NCBI RefSeq assembly: GCF_900635445.1
Contig: NZ_LR134117.1
Coordinates: forward strand, 3,100,001-3,164,000
Direction: 5' to 3'
DNA from: Serratia odorifera
GTDB taxonomy: Bacteria > Pseudomonadota > Gammaproteobacteria > Enterobacterales > Enterobacteriaceae
Length of the DNA: 64,000 nucleotides
Shown: piece by piece, positions 41,741 through 51,019 of the stretch
Layout: each line of letters starts with the position of its first letter
Position numbering within the stretch: the first letter of the stretch is position 1
Notes under the pieces: model-generated
What the model was told of the DNA's origin: nothing
Seen by the model: only the letters and a program-made list of their open reading frames with translations
Database searches by the model: none
Program-made: the position numbers and the translations under genes

Positions 41741-42391
41741 CTAGTCTTTACTCAACGGCGTCATGCTGACGGAAGACAGATAGTTGAGCAGGGCGATGTC
41801 GTTGTCGACGCCCAGTTTCATCATCGCCGACTTCTTCTGGCTACTGATGGTTTTGATGCTGCGGTTCAGCTTCTTGGCGATCTCGGTCACCAGGAAACCT
41901 TCGGCGAACAGGCGCAACACTTCGCTCTCTTTTGGTGACAGGCGCTTGTCGCCATAGCCGCTGGCGCTGATTTTCTCCAACAGTTTGGAGACGCTTTCCG
42001 GCGTGAACTTTTTGCCTTTTTGCAGTGCGGCCAGCGCTTTTGGCAAGTCGGTCGGCGCACCCTGTTTCAGTACGATACCTTCAATGTCCAGATCCAACAC
42101 CGCGCTGAGAATGGCCGGGTTGTTGTTCATGGTCAGAACGATGATCGACAACTGAGGATAGTGGCGCTTGATGTACTTGATCAGCGTAATGCCGTCGCCG
42201 TATTTGTCACCAGGCATGGAAAGGTCGGTGATCAAGACGTTGGCGTCCAGCTTGGCCAGACTGTTGATCAGTGCTGTTGAGTCTTCAAACTCCCCAACGA
42301 CATTCACCCATTCAATTTGCTCGAGTGACTTCCGGATGCCAAACAGTACGATAGGATGGTCATCAGCAATAATTACGTTCAGGTTATTCAT
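41741..42391 (-). CDS. rcsB: Response regulator RcsB
   Basis: RcsB is the DNA-binding output of the Rcs phosphorelay. It controls capsule, motility and envelope genes alone or with partners such as RcsA. The protein has 216 residues, the E. coli length. The receiver phosphorylation site is D56 (NVLITDLSMPG), with acidic pocket residues in IIADDHP and the lysine in VLKQGAP. The C-terminal LuxR-type helix-turn-helix runs from LSPKESEVLRLFAEG to IKTISSQKKSAMMKLG. The ATG at 42391 overlaps the rcsD stop by eight bases, so rcsD and rcsB are translationally linked. Confidence 0.97.
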   Translation of the reverse strand: MNNLNVIIADDHPIVLFGIRKSLEQIEWVNVVGEFEDSTALINSLAKLDANVLITDLSMPGDKYGDGITLIKYIKRHYPQLSIIVLTMNNNPAILSAVLDLDIEGIVLKQGAPTDLPKALAALQKGKKFTPESVSKLLEKISASGYGDKRLSPKESEVLRLFAEGFLVTEIAKKLNRSIKTISSQKKSAMMKLGVDNDIALLNYLSSVSMTPLSKD

Positions 42392-45094
42392 GTTGTTGGC
42401 TACCTTGCTGCAGCAGTCTACTGACGAAAAAATCAATCTGACTGATGTTGTTCTCGATCTTAAGCGCATCACCGTCTGCGATGTGCTGTTCTAGCGATTC
42501 ACACAGTTGCTTGCCGGGAAGCAAATTTAACATCGCAAACACCCCTTTCAGGCGGTGTGCGGTCTGAGACAAAGCAGCGAAATCACTGCTGCCCGCCTCA
42601 GTATACAGTTTTTTGACATCGTCGGGTACTGTATCAATAAACAACCCATAGTAATCACTTGATTTTAATTGTTTTTCATAGAGTTGGAGATCGTCGGCGG
42701 TCAGTTGCGCCGGGGTTTGCTCCTGATCCAGGGCGGCCATCTGCTGTTCAATCAGCATCAAAACGGCGTCGAGCAAGGCGCTGCCGAGATTATAATTTAC
42801 CCGGATATAGCGCTTGTCGAGCTGTTGCCAGCCGGCTTCATCGCTGGCCAGCAGCAGGGTGTAATCGTCCGCGCGCTGGGGATTGTCGGTGAGTAACACG
42901 TCGTAGTCACGATTGATCTGACGATCCTCGGCAATCAGGCAGTTGGCGCCATAAGACTGCAACTGGTGAGTGACGATGCCGCGGATTTCTTCCGACGTGA
43001 TGTCCAGCAGCGCGGTAACGCCATCCAGCAATTTCTCCTGTTCCTCGTCGTCCCGACGTTCGATTTCCATTGGTACACGAATGCTGTAGCGGGTGCCGAT
43101 ATCGAGTTTGCTGCGAATATCCAATTGCCCATTGAGTTTTTTGCACAGCTGATTGCAGAGGAAGAAGGTCAGCCCCGAGCCGTGATCAAAGCGATCGACC
43201 AGCGTTTGGCTGAGGAACGGATAGTTCAGGTTGCTGATTTCTTCGTTGGAAATGCCCCGAACCGGTGTCGTTGATATGAAACACCAGGCGTTCCGGATGT
43301 TCGGGCTCATGATCGACAACCATCGAAATCTTGCCGTAAGCGGTGGTGATAATCGCATAGCGCAGCAAGCAGCGACAGCACCTTGCGCAAGGCGTTGGCG
43401 TCACCAATGTAATTCTGGCCAACGTCGAGCTGGTAATGATTGAACAATGCCAGCCCTTTTTGATTGATCGACGGCAGCATTTCTTTCAGCAGCTCATCAA
43501 CCAGCGTCGCCGGGTTGAAAGGCTGGCGCGACGGCTGCCAATCCTGAGTTTCAAGACGGGTCAGCAGCGTGATGTTATCGATCAGTCCCGATACCGATGC
43601 GGATTCGCTAACCAGCTGATCCAGCAGCGCCTGCTGTTGTTCGGCATCGGGTTGAGTGCGCAGACGATCGGCCAGATCGTGTATCTGCCGTACCGGCTGA
43701 GTCAGCTCGATGCCCAGGTTGTGCAACATTAACTTGCGTGCCTGCACATTCTTGTCGTATTCGCGCCGTGCCTGTTGCAGCCGTTTGTTCACCATCACCT
43801 CTTTGTCCTGATCGTTCAGCAGAAACAGGTAGGTTTCAGGTGACATATGGCTACGGAAGATGCGTATTTCATACACTTCATTATTCACCGTGGCTTGAAT
43901 GACGCCGTGGTGCTGTTCGGCCATATGCGCAATTTTTTGCAGGCTCAGGTGCGGCAACAGATGTTCGGCAATCTTGTTGCTGGCGATCACCGCATTGCTG
44001 GCAAAGTCATACACCAGCAGTCCGGAGGGCAGGCTGGCGATAATCTCCTGATTCAGCGCACGTTCGCTAGCCAGCTCCTCCGCCAGGTTTTCACTGGGGG
44101 TGAATGTACTGGTGACGGATAAAGTAAATACCGGCCAGCGACAGCATCAGCAACATCACGTTGATCATCAACAGCCACATATTGTTTGCGCAGCATATCA
44201 ATGGTCAGACTAAACAGGGACACGCGATACAACAGGTTAAGCGGCGCATTCGGCAGCGGTGCGCTGAATTCGAGCCAACTGCCGGACAGGCTGGCTGTTG
44301 CGGCGTTTGCCGCTTCGCTGGCAACGCCACTGTCATCCAGATCGTCGTCATCATCAGGCTGTAGCAGGAAGCTGGAGCGCGCCATATTGAACGGAATGAT
44401 GTCGTTGATCGGCAGATCGAAGGCGATCACCGTCGCCAGATGTCCCGGTTGATTGAAGGTGGTGCGAATCGAGAACGAATAGGCGTTTTGGAAACGCTGT
44501 TTACGCAGGCTGGAGAAGCTTTCGCGCTCATCCAGCAGGTTAGCCTGTTGCAGCATTTCCGCTCGGCGGTCTTCGGCGGAGTTGGTCAGGTAACTTTCAC
44601 GAAAGCGTGACGTCAACTCTTTGAGCGGCTGGGTGGTGATCAGGCTCAGGCTATTGTCCTGACCGTTCAGGTAGTACATCGCGTAATTTTCGGTCTTCGC
44701 CCCCCAACGGCCGTCGAGGTATTCGGAAATATTGGCGATCATCGCCAAGCGTGTTGCCGTCATGGCTACCGAAAATCACCGCATCGGTCTTTTTATACGG
44801 TTTTTCGACGTAGAAAATGTCCGGCCGCAGGCGCGTTTCCCGCAAGGTCGGATCGACCACCTGCGGCGGCGCGTTGCCGAAGCGGTCGTAAATCTGATAG
44901 GTGATATGGCGATAGTTGTCGATGCGCTTTTGCAGGTTGCCGGCAATGGTATTCAGCGCGTGTTTTTTCTCGGTCAGGTAGGCGTTGGTATAGTTGTAAC
45001 CATACAAGCCGATGCCGACGAAAAGCAGCACAATAAACACCAGAAAACAGCGGGTGATATTGCTTGAACTGATGATCAGTTGTTTGTTTTGCAA
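42384..45094 (-). pseudogene. rcsD: Phosphotransferase RcsD, broken by five single-base insertions
   Basis: RcsD is the membrane-bound phosphotransfer protein between RcsC and RcsB. Repaired, it has about 901 residues: a membrane helix near residue 25, a periplasmic domain (YYLNGQDNSLSLI; AEMLQQANLLDERESFS), a second helix, a degenerate kinase-like domain, and the C-terminal HPt domain with the phospho-accepting histidine in QTAHRLKGVFAML. Five insertions disturb the frame: near 44747 (AA for A), 44185 (TTT for TT), 44096 (five Gs for four), 43367 (AA for A) and 43255 (four Cs for three). Each piece is otherwise well conserved. The start codon is a TTG at 45094. If the damage is real the phosphorelay is cut; error is more likely. 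Confidence 0.9.
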
Positions 45095-45115
45095 TAAACG
45101 GCAGTGCGTCCTGAA

Positions 45116-46270
45116 TTAGCGAGTAACGGCTCTGGCGCTGGCGGCCACCGCCAGCAACAGCACGGCAACGCAGCCGAAGGCCACCGTCAGGCTGGAAAGC
45201 TGAGCGATAAATCCAATCAGCGCCGGCCCGGCAAGAATACCGGCGTAACCGACGGTGGTGACCGAGGCGATGGCCAGGTTGGCGGGCATGTCGCGTTGAT
45301 TGCCGGCGGCGCTGAACAGGATCGGCACCACGTTTGACGCGCCGAGCCCTACCAGCATAAAGCCCACCAGCGCGATGATGGCACCGTTGAACATGACAGC
45401 CAGCGCCAAACCCAGCGCAGCACACAGGCTGCCAGCCAGTACTACTTTATAACGCCCCAGCGCATTGACCACCCGGTCGCCATTCAGGCGGCCCAGGGTC
45501 ATGGTAATCGAAAACAGCGCATAGCCCAGCCCGGCCTGGCTATGCTCCACGCCGCGCAGCGTCGTCAGGAACAAGGCGCTCCAGTCCAGCATTGAACCTT
45601 CCGCCAGAAACATGATAAAGCACAGCATGCCGATAAACATCACCCAGCCGCGCGGCAGTACAAATAAAGGACTGCCTTCCTGGGCGCCGCTGTCGCGCAA
45701 CAAGTGCCTGCCGGCAAGCGCCAGCAACAGCGCAATGGCCAACACGGCCACCAGCGAGGCCATTAACGGAGTGAGGCCGAGCCACAGCACGGCGCTAATG
45801 CCGCCGGCGCCGGCGATGCCGCCAACGCTGAAAAAACCATGGAAGCCGGACATCATGGCGCGGCCGCTGGCTCGTTCGACAATCACCGCCTGAATGTTCA
45901 TCGCGACATCGATCATGCCGATCGCGGCACCAAACAGTAACAGCGCCAGCGCCATGCCGCCGGTCGAGTCCATGGTGGCCAGCAGCGGCAAATCGATGCA
46001 CAGCGCCAGTCCAGCCAGCAGGATCACCCGACGGCAGCCAAATTTACCGGTCAGCAAACCGGTAAAGGGCATGGCCAGCATCGAGCCAGCACCAATGCAC
46101 AACAGCAATAAGCCTAATGCACCGTCATCCAGCGCGAGTCGCGTTTTGGCAAACGGCACCAGCGGCGCCCAGGCGGCCATCCCCAGACCAGCGACAAAGA
46201 ACGCCATGCGCGTGGCAATCTGGGCGGGGACGCCGGGTTTTGGTTGTTCAGTGCACAAAGTGGATGTCAT
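45116..46270 (-). CDS. MFS transporter, YbjJ-like
   Basis: This is a 384-residue membrane protein with about twelve hydrophobic helices. Features include ATRMAFFVAGLGMAAWAPLVPFAK near the N-terminus, the loop GKFGCRRVIL (motif A type), and a symmetric second half (GYALFSITMTLGRLNGDRVV). This arrangement resembles the YbjJ group of major facilitator proteins, whose substrates are not established. It lies 22 bases from the rcsD start in the same direction, so rcsD could be read from its transcript. The genes show no clear functional link. Confidence 0.83.
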   Translation of the reverse strand: MTSTLCTEQPKPGVPAQIATRMAFFVAGLGMAAWAPLVPFAKTRLALDDGALGLLLLCIGAGSMLAMPFTGLLTGKFGCRRVILLAGLALCIDLPLLATMDSTGGMALALLLFGAAIGMIDVAMNIQAVIVERASGRAMMSGFHGFFSVGGIAGAGGISAVLWLGLTPLMASLVAVLAIALLLALAGRHLLRDSGAQEGSPLFVLPRGWVMFIGMLCFIMFLAEGSMLDWSALFLTTLRGVEHSQAGLGYALFSITMTLGRLNGDRVVNALGRYKVVLAGSLCAALGLALAVMFNGAIIALVGFMLVGLGASNVVPILFSAAGNQRDMPANLAIASVTTVGYAGILAGPALIGFIAQLSSLTVAFGCVAVLLLAVAASARAVTR

Positions 46271-46324
46271 GTGGGCATCAGGATCTGTTATGGGATGTTC
46301 GACTAAAGTTGTGCCCTGTTTTTA

Positions 46325-46729
46325 TCACAAAGCGCGATCCGGGTCGAAAGGATTTGCATGTTCCTCCGCTTGCGCGCCGGCCTTGCGTACCAGCCACAGA
46401 CCGATCAATTGCACGATATACTGGCGTTGCGGCTCATCCAGTTCCACGCCCGGTGGAATGCCATGCCATTTGGCCAGACATCCGCGACAGCATGTGGCGG
46501 TGGCATGCTGAGCCACGAACGCCGGGTGACCGCGCATCGGCGTCTGTTTGCCATCGTTTTTCGGCCAGGCGGGTGCCAAACGGCGGTCGACAAAATCGCG
46601 GGCATGGCTGAGGATCAGCGGCAACCCCTTATTCTGCAGGTAGGCCTGGTCTTTGACATTGAGGTGAAATTTGGCGCGGAACGCTGATGCTTGCAATCGC
46701 TGCCATTGGCTTTCGAGTTGGCGGTTCAT
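46325..46729 (-). CDS. DUF4186 domain protein
   Basis: This 134-residue protein matches the DUF4186 family over its whole core. The segment FRAKFHLNVKDQAYLQNKG is followed by the signature PNDGKQTPMRGHPAFVAQHATATCCRGCLAKWHGIP and a C-terminal helix. The histidine/cysteine-rich centre (HPAFVAQHA, CCRGC, KWHG) suggests a bound metal, but no function has been assigned to the family that I know of. It is transcribed in the same direction as the MFS gene, 54 bases upstream of it. Confidence 0.8.
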   Translation of the reverse strand: MNRQLESQWQRLQASAFRAKFHLNVKDQAYLQNKGLPLILSHARDFVDRRLAPAWPKNDGKQTPMRGHPAFVAQHATATCCRGCLAKWHGIPPGVELDEPQRQYIVQLIGLWLVRKAGAQAEEHANPFDPDRAL

Positions 46730-46989
46730 AAATTTTACTTAAAACAATAATCGTCAAGTCTATCAGTAATGGCGTAGAAAACCCGCCGCTTGCGCATATT
46801 TTGTGCCTTAATGGACAATAATCGAACGGTGAACGAAAAATAATTCGATAAAATATTAAGGCGTAGACTAAATATCGCCGTCTTGTTTAGCGTTTTGTGC
46901 GCAAATAAGCGAGGGTGATTATATCTGTAAGTGACTATTTTGGGGCGAAAAGTGCGTTTTTTTCAACCAGGAGTCGGGAGAGGGGCAAT

Positions 46990-47074
46990 AAAAAACCGGC
47001 CCAGTAGGCCGGCTGTAAAGTACAGAAATTATCGTACAGATAATGAAGGTAATAATGAAAATAATGATGATAGC
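46990..47074 (-). ncRNA. micF: MicF small regulatory RNA
   Basis: MicF is an Hfq-dependent antisense RNA that represses translation of the OmpF-type porin mRNA. Read on the minus strand, the 5' end GCTATCATCATTA is identical to E. coli MicF, and the next segment (TTTTCATTATTACCTTCATT) keeps the pattern that pairs with the ompF ribosome-binding region. It ends in a strong hairpin (CCGGCC/GGCCGG) and six Us. The length, about 85 bases, is close to the 93 of E. coli. The position, divergent from ompC and sharing its upstream region, is the classic one. Confidence 0.88.
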
Positions 47075-47271
47075 GAGAGAATTATAATGCTGGGATTACA
47101 TTTCATTTTGACAGTACGTGCTTATCGCGCTTAAGTTTTGTATGGTATTCAATAGTAATTTAAGGTTTTGTATATCTGTTTGTTTTCTATTGTTTTAGGT
47201 TATTTTTTGTCTTTCTGTGCGGTATTTTCTTTGTCTGTAAGGTTTTGTTAAAGTTCGCCCATATTTACATC

Positions 47272-47299
47272 TTGAAACCTTTAAATATGACTCTGAAAC
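47272..47299 (+). promoter_or_regulatory. Candidate OmpR-binding sites of ompC
   Basis: TTGAAAC at 47272-47278 and TCTGAAAC at 47292-47299 repeat with a 20-base period. This matches the tandem direct-repeat style of OmpR sites, and they lie about 140 bases upstream of the ompC start. Confidence 0.5.
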
Positions 47300-47434
47300 A
47301 CTATCTGATACTTGGTATCATTTTCTTTCTGGATTAATATAACCCTTGTTACCAGAATGGTAATGCACAGTCGCGCTAATAATGCTCAGAAGGGCAGTGG
47401 CCATAGCTCGACATAATTAACGAGGATAATAACG

Positions 47435-48544
47435 ATGAAACTTCGAGTACTCTCCCTGATTGTTCCTGCATTGCTGGTTGCCGGCACTGCGGGCGCTGCG
47501 GAAATCTACAACAAAGACGGTAATAAACTGGATTTGTTCGGTAAAATCGACGGTCTTCACTATTTCTCTGATGACAAGGGTTCTGATGGCGATCAGTCCT
47601 ATATGCGTTTTGGCCTGCGTGGCGAGACGCAAATCAGCGACCAGCTGACCGGCTACGGTGAGTGGGAATATCAGGTTCAGTTGAACAAAACCGAAGCTGA
47701 AAATGACTCCTTCACCCGTGTTGGTTTCGCCGGTCTGCGTTTTGGCGACTATGGCTCACTGGATTACGGCCGTAACTACGGCGTGCTGTACGACATCGGC
47801 GCATGGACCGACGTACTGCCTGAGTTCGGTGGCGACACCTACGGCGCTGACAACTTCATGTTCCAGCGTACCAACGGCGTGCTGACTTACCGTAACAATG
47901 ACTTCTTCGGTCTGGTTGACGGCCTGAACTTTGCTCTGCAGTACCAGGGCAAAAACGACAGCGCAACCGAATCCAACAACGGTCGTGACGTTCTGGCACA
48001 GAACGGCGACGGTTACGGCATGTCAGCCAGCTATGACCTGGGTTACGGCATCAGCGCGGCAGCGGCATACTTCTCTTCCGACCGTACCAACGAACAGAAT
48101 GGTTATAACAACCCAACCATCCTGGGCAGCGGCGACAAGGCTGAAGCTTACAGCGGCGGTCTGAAATACGACGCGAACAACGTTTACCTGGCAGCGATGT
48201 ACACCCAGTCTTACAACGCTACCCGCTTCGGTAAAACCGGCAGCTCGGCTTACGGCTACGCTAACAAAGCGCAGAACGTTGAAATCGTGGCTCAGTACCA
48301 GTTCGACTTCGGTCTGCGTCCTTCCGTGGCCTACCTGCAGTCTAAAGGCAAGGACATCGAGCAAGGTTACGGCGATCAGGATCTGATGAAGTATGTTGAT
48401 GTGGGCGCGACCTACTACTTCAACAAAAACATGTCTACCTACGTTGATTACAAAATCAACCTGATGGATGAAAATGACTTCACCAAAGCCGCCGGTATCA
48501 ACACCGACGACGTGGTTGCCGTGGGCCTGGTTTACCAGTTCTAA
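47435..48544 (+). CDS. ompC: Outer membrane porin OmpC
   Basis: This general trimeric porin of 369 residues allows small hydrophilic solutes through the outer membrane. A 21-residue signal peptide (MKLRVLSLIVPALLVAGTAGA) precedes the mature start AEIYNKDGNKLDLFGKIDG. The constriction-loop motif PEFGGDTYGADNF is present, as are the alternating beta strands and the terminal YQF required for outer-membrane assembly. GAGGATAATAACG precedes the ATG. The position after micF and the Rcs genes supports ompC rather than another porin paralogue. A strong terminator follows. Confidence 0.94.
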   Translation: MKLRVLSLIVPALLVAGTAGAAEIYNKDGNKLDLFGKIDGLHYFSDDKGSDGDQSYMRFGLRGETQISDQLTGYGEWEYQVQLNKTEAENDSFTRVGFAGLRFGDYGSLDYGRNYGVLYDIGAWTDVLPEFGGDTYGADNFMFQRTNGVLTYRNNDFFGLVDGLNFALQYQGKNDSATESNNGRDVLAQNGDGYGMSASYDLGYGISAAAAYFSSDRTNEQNGYNNPTILGSGDKAEAYSGGLKYDANNVYLAAMYTQSYNATRFGKTGSSAYGYANKAQNVEIVAQYQFDFGLRPSVAYLQSKGKDIEQGYGDQDLMKYVDVGATYYFNKNMSTYVDYKINLMDENDFTKAAGINTDDVVAVGLVYQF

Positions 48545-48565
48545 GCACCAGCGTGACGTTAGCAA

Positions 48566-48592
48566 CGCGGCCTCCGGGCCGCGTTTTTTTTT
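48566..48592 (+). terminator. Rho-independent terminator of ompC
   Basis: A seven-base-pair stem CGCGGCC/GGCCGCG with a four-base loop is followed by nine Ts, 21 bases after the stop. Confidence 0.93.
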
Positions 48593-48676
48593 GCCGGCGT
48601 TTTGGCACGGATTGCTCGTTGGTGCTGGCAACGCCTGACTATGCTTGGCTGACGCTGACCAGTCAGGAGGCAGTCT

Positions 48677-49097
48677 ATGGAATTGAAAATCGAGCGGGTA
48701 ATTGAAACGGCGTTGTATGTCAGTGATATGGCGCGTGCCAGCCAGTTCTATGAAACGGTGCTGCTGCTGCCGGCGATGGTGGCGAAAGCGCGTTTTCGCG
48801 CCTACGACGTGGGGGGGCAGGGCAGAACGTGCTGCTGCTATTTGTCAAAGGCGATGCGCTGGCGGTTCGCCTGAGCCGACCGGCTATATTCCGCCGCATG
48901 ACGGCCACGGGCCTTATCATATTGGCCTGGCGGTCAGTCGTCAGCAATTGCCCGCCTGGGAGCGCCAGCTTGCCCAGCATGGCGTCGAGATAGAAGGGCG
49001 GATGAATTGGCCTCGCGGCGGCGAAAGTCTGTATTTTCGCGATCCCGACCACCATCTGCTGGAGCTGGTTACGCCAGGGCTGTGGGACAATTATTGA
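48677..49097 (+). pseudogene. VOC (glyoxalase/bleomycin-resistance) family protein, two frameshifts
   Basis: The locus encodes a small single-domain VOC metalloenzyme-fold protein of about 140 residues once repaired. The N-terminal part (IERVIETALYVSDMARASQFYETVL) and C-terminal part (HDGHGPYHIGLAVS to ESLYFRDPDHHLLELVTPGLW) are clear and in different frames. The middle needs two extra bases: one G near 48821 (CAGGGCAG should be CAGGGGCAG) and one C near 48870. The repaired middle then reads NVLLLFVKGDALAV. AGGAGG lies seven bases before the ATG. Substrate unknown. Its end overlaps the end of the convergent TetR gene by seven bases. Confidence 0.75.
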
Positions 49098-49666
49098 GCG
49101 CGCCAGGCCAGGGACAGCGCCGACAGCGCCTCTGCTAGCGTCAGCAGCGCCGCCTGCGCCTGTTGCTCGATTTGCACCTTGACGATCGCGCCGTCGACCA
49201 GCATGGCAACGATCGCCGCCCGCTGCTGGCGGTTGTCTGCTGGCAGATAGCGGGCAATTTCCTCGCTCATCTGCTGCTTGTGGGCCTGTGCGATCTCAAG
49301 ACTTGCCGGCAGCAGATCGGCCAATTCCACCGCGCTATTGATAAATGCGCAACCGCGAAAACCGCCATCGTTGAACCATGTTTCCAGACAGGGCGGCAGC
49401 GCGCGGAACAGATCGCCCCGTTTAGTTACCTGCTGGGCCAGGGTATGGCGAAACCAGTCAAGCCATTGCTGATGCCGATAGTTCAGGAATGCCTCTATCA
49501 ACGCGTTCTTGCTGGCAAAGTGGCGATAGAACGTCACTTTGGTCACCCCGGCGGCGTTGATGATCCGATCAATGCCCGTTGCGCGGATGCCGTCGCGGTA
49601 AAACAGATCATGTGCGGTGAGCAAAATGCGCTGACGCGCCGCCGAGGTTTTGCCTGATGTGGTCAT
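49091..49666 (-). CDS. TetR family transcriptional regulator
   Basis: This 191-residue repressor has an N-terminal TetR helix-turn-helix (ARQRILLTAHDLFYRDGIRATGIDRIINAAGVTKVTFYRHF, residues about 10-50) and an all-helical ligand-binding domain. It is divergent from the DUF1348 gene. The spacer holds two identical 18-base palindromes that are almost certainly its operators, so it probably represses both itself and the DUF1348 gene. The ligand is unknown. Confidence 0.9.
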   Translation of the reverse strand: MTTSGKTSAARQRILLTAHDLFYRDGIRATGIDRIINAAGVTKVTFYRHFASKNALIEAFLNYRHQQWLDWFRHTLAQQVTKRGDLFRALPPCLETWFNDGGFRGCAFINSAVELADLLPASLEIAQAHKQQMSEEIARYLPADNRQQRAAIVAMLVDGAIVKVQIEQQAQAALLTLAEALSALSLAWRAQ

Positions 49667-49698
49667 TGAACCGTCCTGAAAAATTCACTGCATCGATT

Positions 49699-49716
49699 GT
49701 AGACAACTCTGTCTAC
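49699..49716. promoter_or_regulatory. TetR operator, copy 1
   Basis: This is the perfect palindrome GTAGACA-ACTC-TGTCTAC, 33 bases upstream of the TetR start codon and identical to copy 2. Confidence 0.85.
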
Positions 49717-49734
49717 CTGCGCTAGCGTAAATAT

Positions 49735-49752
49735 GTAGACAACTCTGTCTAC
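49735..49752. promoter_or_regulatory. TetR operator, copy 2
   Basis: This is an exact second copy of the 18-base palindrome, 36 bases centre-to-centre from copy 1. It lies 22 bases before the DUF1348 start codon, so a bound repressor would block that promoter. Confidence 0.85.
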
Positions 49753-49774
49753 TTACAGTTACCCGAGGTGAAGC

Positions 49775-50319
49775 ATGAGTATCAAACCCCATTACCGCCA
49801 TTTAGCCGTGAATCGGCGATAGAAAAGGTGCGCCTGGCAGAGGATGCATGGAATAGCCGCGATCCGCTGCGTGTCGCGCAGGTCTATTCACCAGATACCC
49901 ACTGGCGTAATCGTGCCGAATATGTTGATGGTCGTGATGCGGTGGTGGCGTTCTTGCAGCGCAAATGGGCGAAAGAGCTGGATTACCGACTGACCGAATA
50001 TGTTGATGGTCGTGATGCGGTGGTGGCGTTCTTGCAGCGCAAATGGGCGAAAGAGCTGGATTACCGACTGATCAAGGAGTTATGGGCGTTTGACGGCGCA
50101 CGTATTGCGGTGCGCTTTGCCTACGAATGGCATGATGACAGCGGTAACTGGTATCGCAGCTACGGTAACGAAAATTGGCAATTCAACGACCAGGGGTTGA
50201 TGGTGCAGCGGCACGCCTGTATTAACGATTGTCCGATTAAGGATGCTGAACGCCACTTTCATTGGCCGTTGGGGCGGCGCCCGGATAATGTGCCGGCATT
50301 AAGCGACTTTGGCTTTTAA
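49775..50319 (+). pseudogene. DUF1348 (NTF2-like) protein with an internal duplication and a start-proximal frameshift
   Basis: The gene encodes a small NTF2-fold protein of the DUF1348 family (SAIEKVRLAEDAWNSRDP, then LWAFDGARIAVRFAYEWHDDSGNW, then NENWQFNDQGLMVQRHACIND). Its function is not established. Two oddities exist. First, the natural start is ATG at 49775, after GAGG, giving MSIKPPLPPFS only if the four-C run at 49787-49790 has five Cs; as given, this frame stops early, and only a GTG at 49768 opens the main frame. Second, 26 residues (EYVDGRDAVVAF to ELDYRLT) are present twice because of an exact 78-base tandem repeat. Without the repeat the length (155) fits the family. The gene is probably controlled by the adjacent TetR protein. 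Confidence 0.8.
49916..50071 (+). repeat. Exact 78-base tandem duplication inside the DUF1348 gene
   Basis: Bases 49916-49993 and 49994-50071 are identical. The duplication is in frame and adds 26 residues to the NTF2-like domain. Confidence 0.95.
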
Positions 50320-50416
50320 ATAGTTTATTAATATTTGAATAATGAGTCTGGGTTTATTAATTAACGGATGTAGTAAACCCTACCTCAATAAAATAAGGCA
50401 TTAACATTATGTTGTC

Positions 50417-50815
50417 TTATGAAAATAAAATCGCCACTGGCGGCGCGCGCGTTTGATAAGGTGGGAATAAATCAGCGAGAGTAATGCTAAATATACCTAC
50501 GGCAATAACAGCGGCTGGTTGAAACGCGTTGCCCGGTGGCAAGAATAGGGTTGTGTCTAGCGCAGGGGTATGATGGAACAGGCTGCAATAACCGCAAAGA
50601 TCTACCCCGGCGTCTCCCGCGTCATGATGCGTCATGGGGGCTGACTGTCGCGTCTGATGATGCGGCATCATCTGATGTCCACTCATCGGCATCGTCATGC
50701 TTAAATGATGTTTATCAGCAAGTTGTGAGGATATTAGTGGCGCCAGGAAAATCATCAACATGGCAAACAGGCCCAGCCAGGCCGGCATGCGGAGATGTTG
50801 TGCTGAGCGCTTCAC
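50417..50815 (-). CDS. DUF2946 family His/Met/Cys-rich membrane protein
   Basis: This protein of about 132 residues has an N-terminal hydrophobic helix (AWLGLFAMLMIFLAPLISSQLA) and a central stretch rich in His, Met and Cys (MTMPMSGHQMMPHHQ, then DLCGYCSLFHHTP). A second hydrophobic segment (PAAVIAVGIFSITLADLF) follows. This is the pattern of the DUF2946 family, often found near copper or TonB/PepSY genes. The metal-rich loop suggests exported metal binding; the metal is not known. The start is uncertain: GTG at 50815 (MKRSAQHLRMPA) or an upstream codon at 50890. It is divergent from the PepSY gene. Confidence 0.7.
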   Translation of the reverse strand: MKRSAQHLRMPAWLGLFAMLMIFLAPLISSQLADKHHLSMTMPMSGHQMMPHHQTRQSAPMTHHDAGDAGVDLCGYCSLFHHTPALDTTLFLPPGNAFQPAAVIAVGIFSITLADLFPPYQTRAPPVAILFS

Positions 50816-51019
50816 GGTTATCGCGTCCTTGGTGACAATGAATCGAGCGGGCGGAAAAGACAATTCGCAGCGGATTGTAACATCTTTCACAATTTTCCAA
50901 CACCGTAATACATTGCGGCGCTCTGGTTGTTTTTATTTAAATGCCATTTTTATTTGTTAAATAAAAAAATATCGGGTAGATTTCGGCGATATCTCTATTC
51001 CTGCAAAGGAAACTGCATA

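Larger units (their letters stand above)
46730..47434. other. Long regulatory region upstream of ompC
   Basis: This 705-base A+T-rich region holds the divergent micF RNA gene and the ompC promoter with OmpR-like sites (both listed separately). I see no convincing protein-coding gene. It has the same role as the micF-ompC spacer of E. coli, and is long enough to hold further sRNA or leader sequences. Confidence 0.75.

Noticed and set aside
42384..45094. Treating the rcsD pieces as four separate genes
   Set aside because: The pieces are consecutive parts of one protein in the correct order and join into 901 residues after five one-base corrections.
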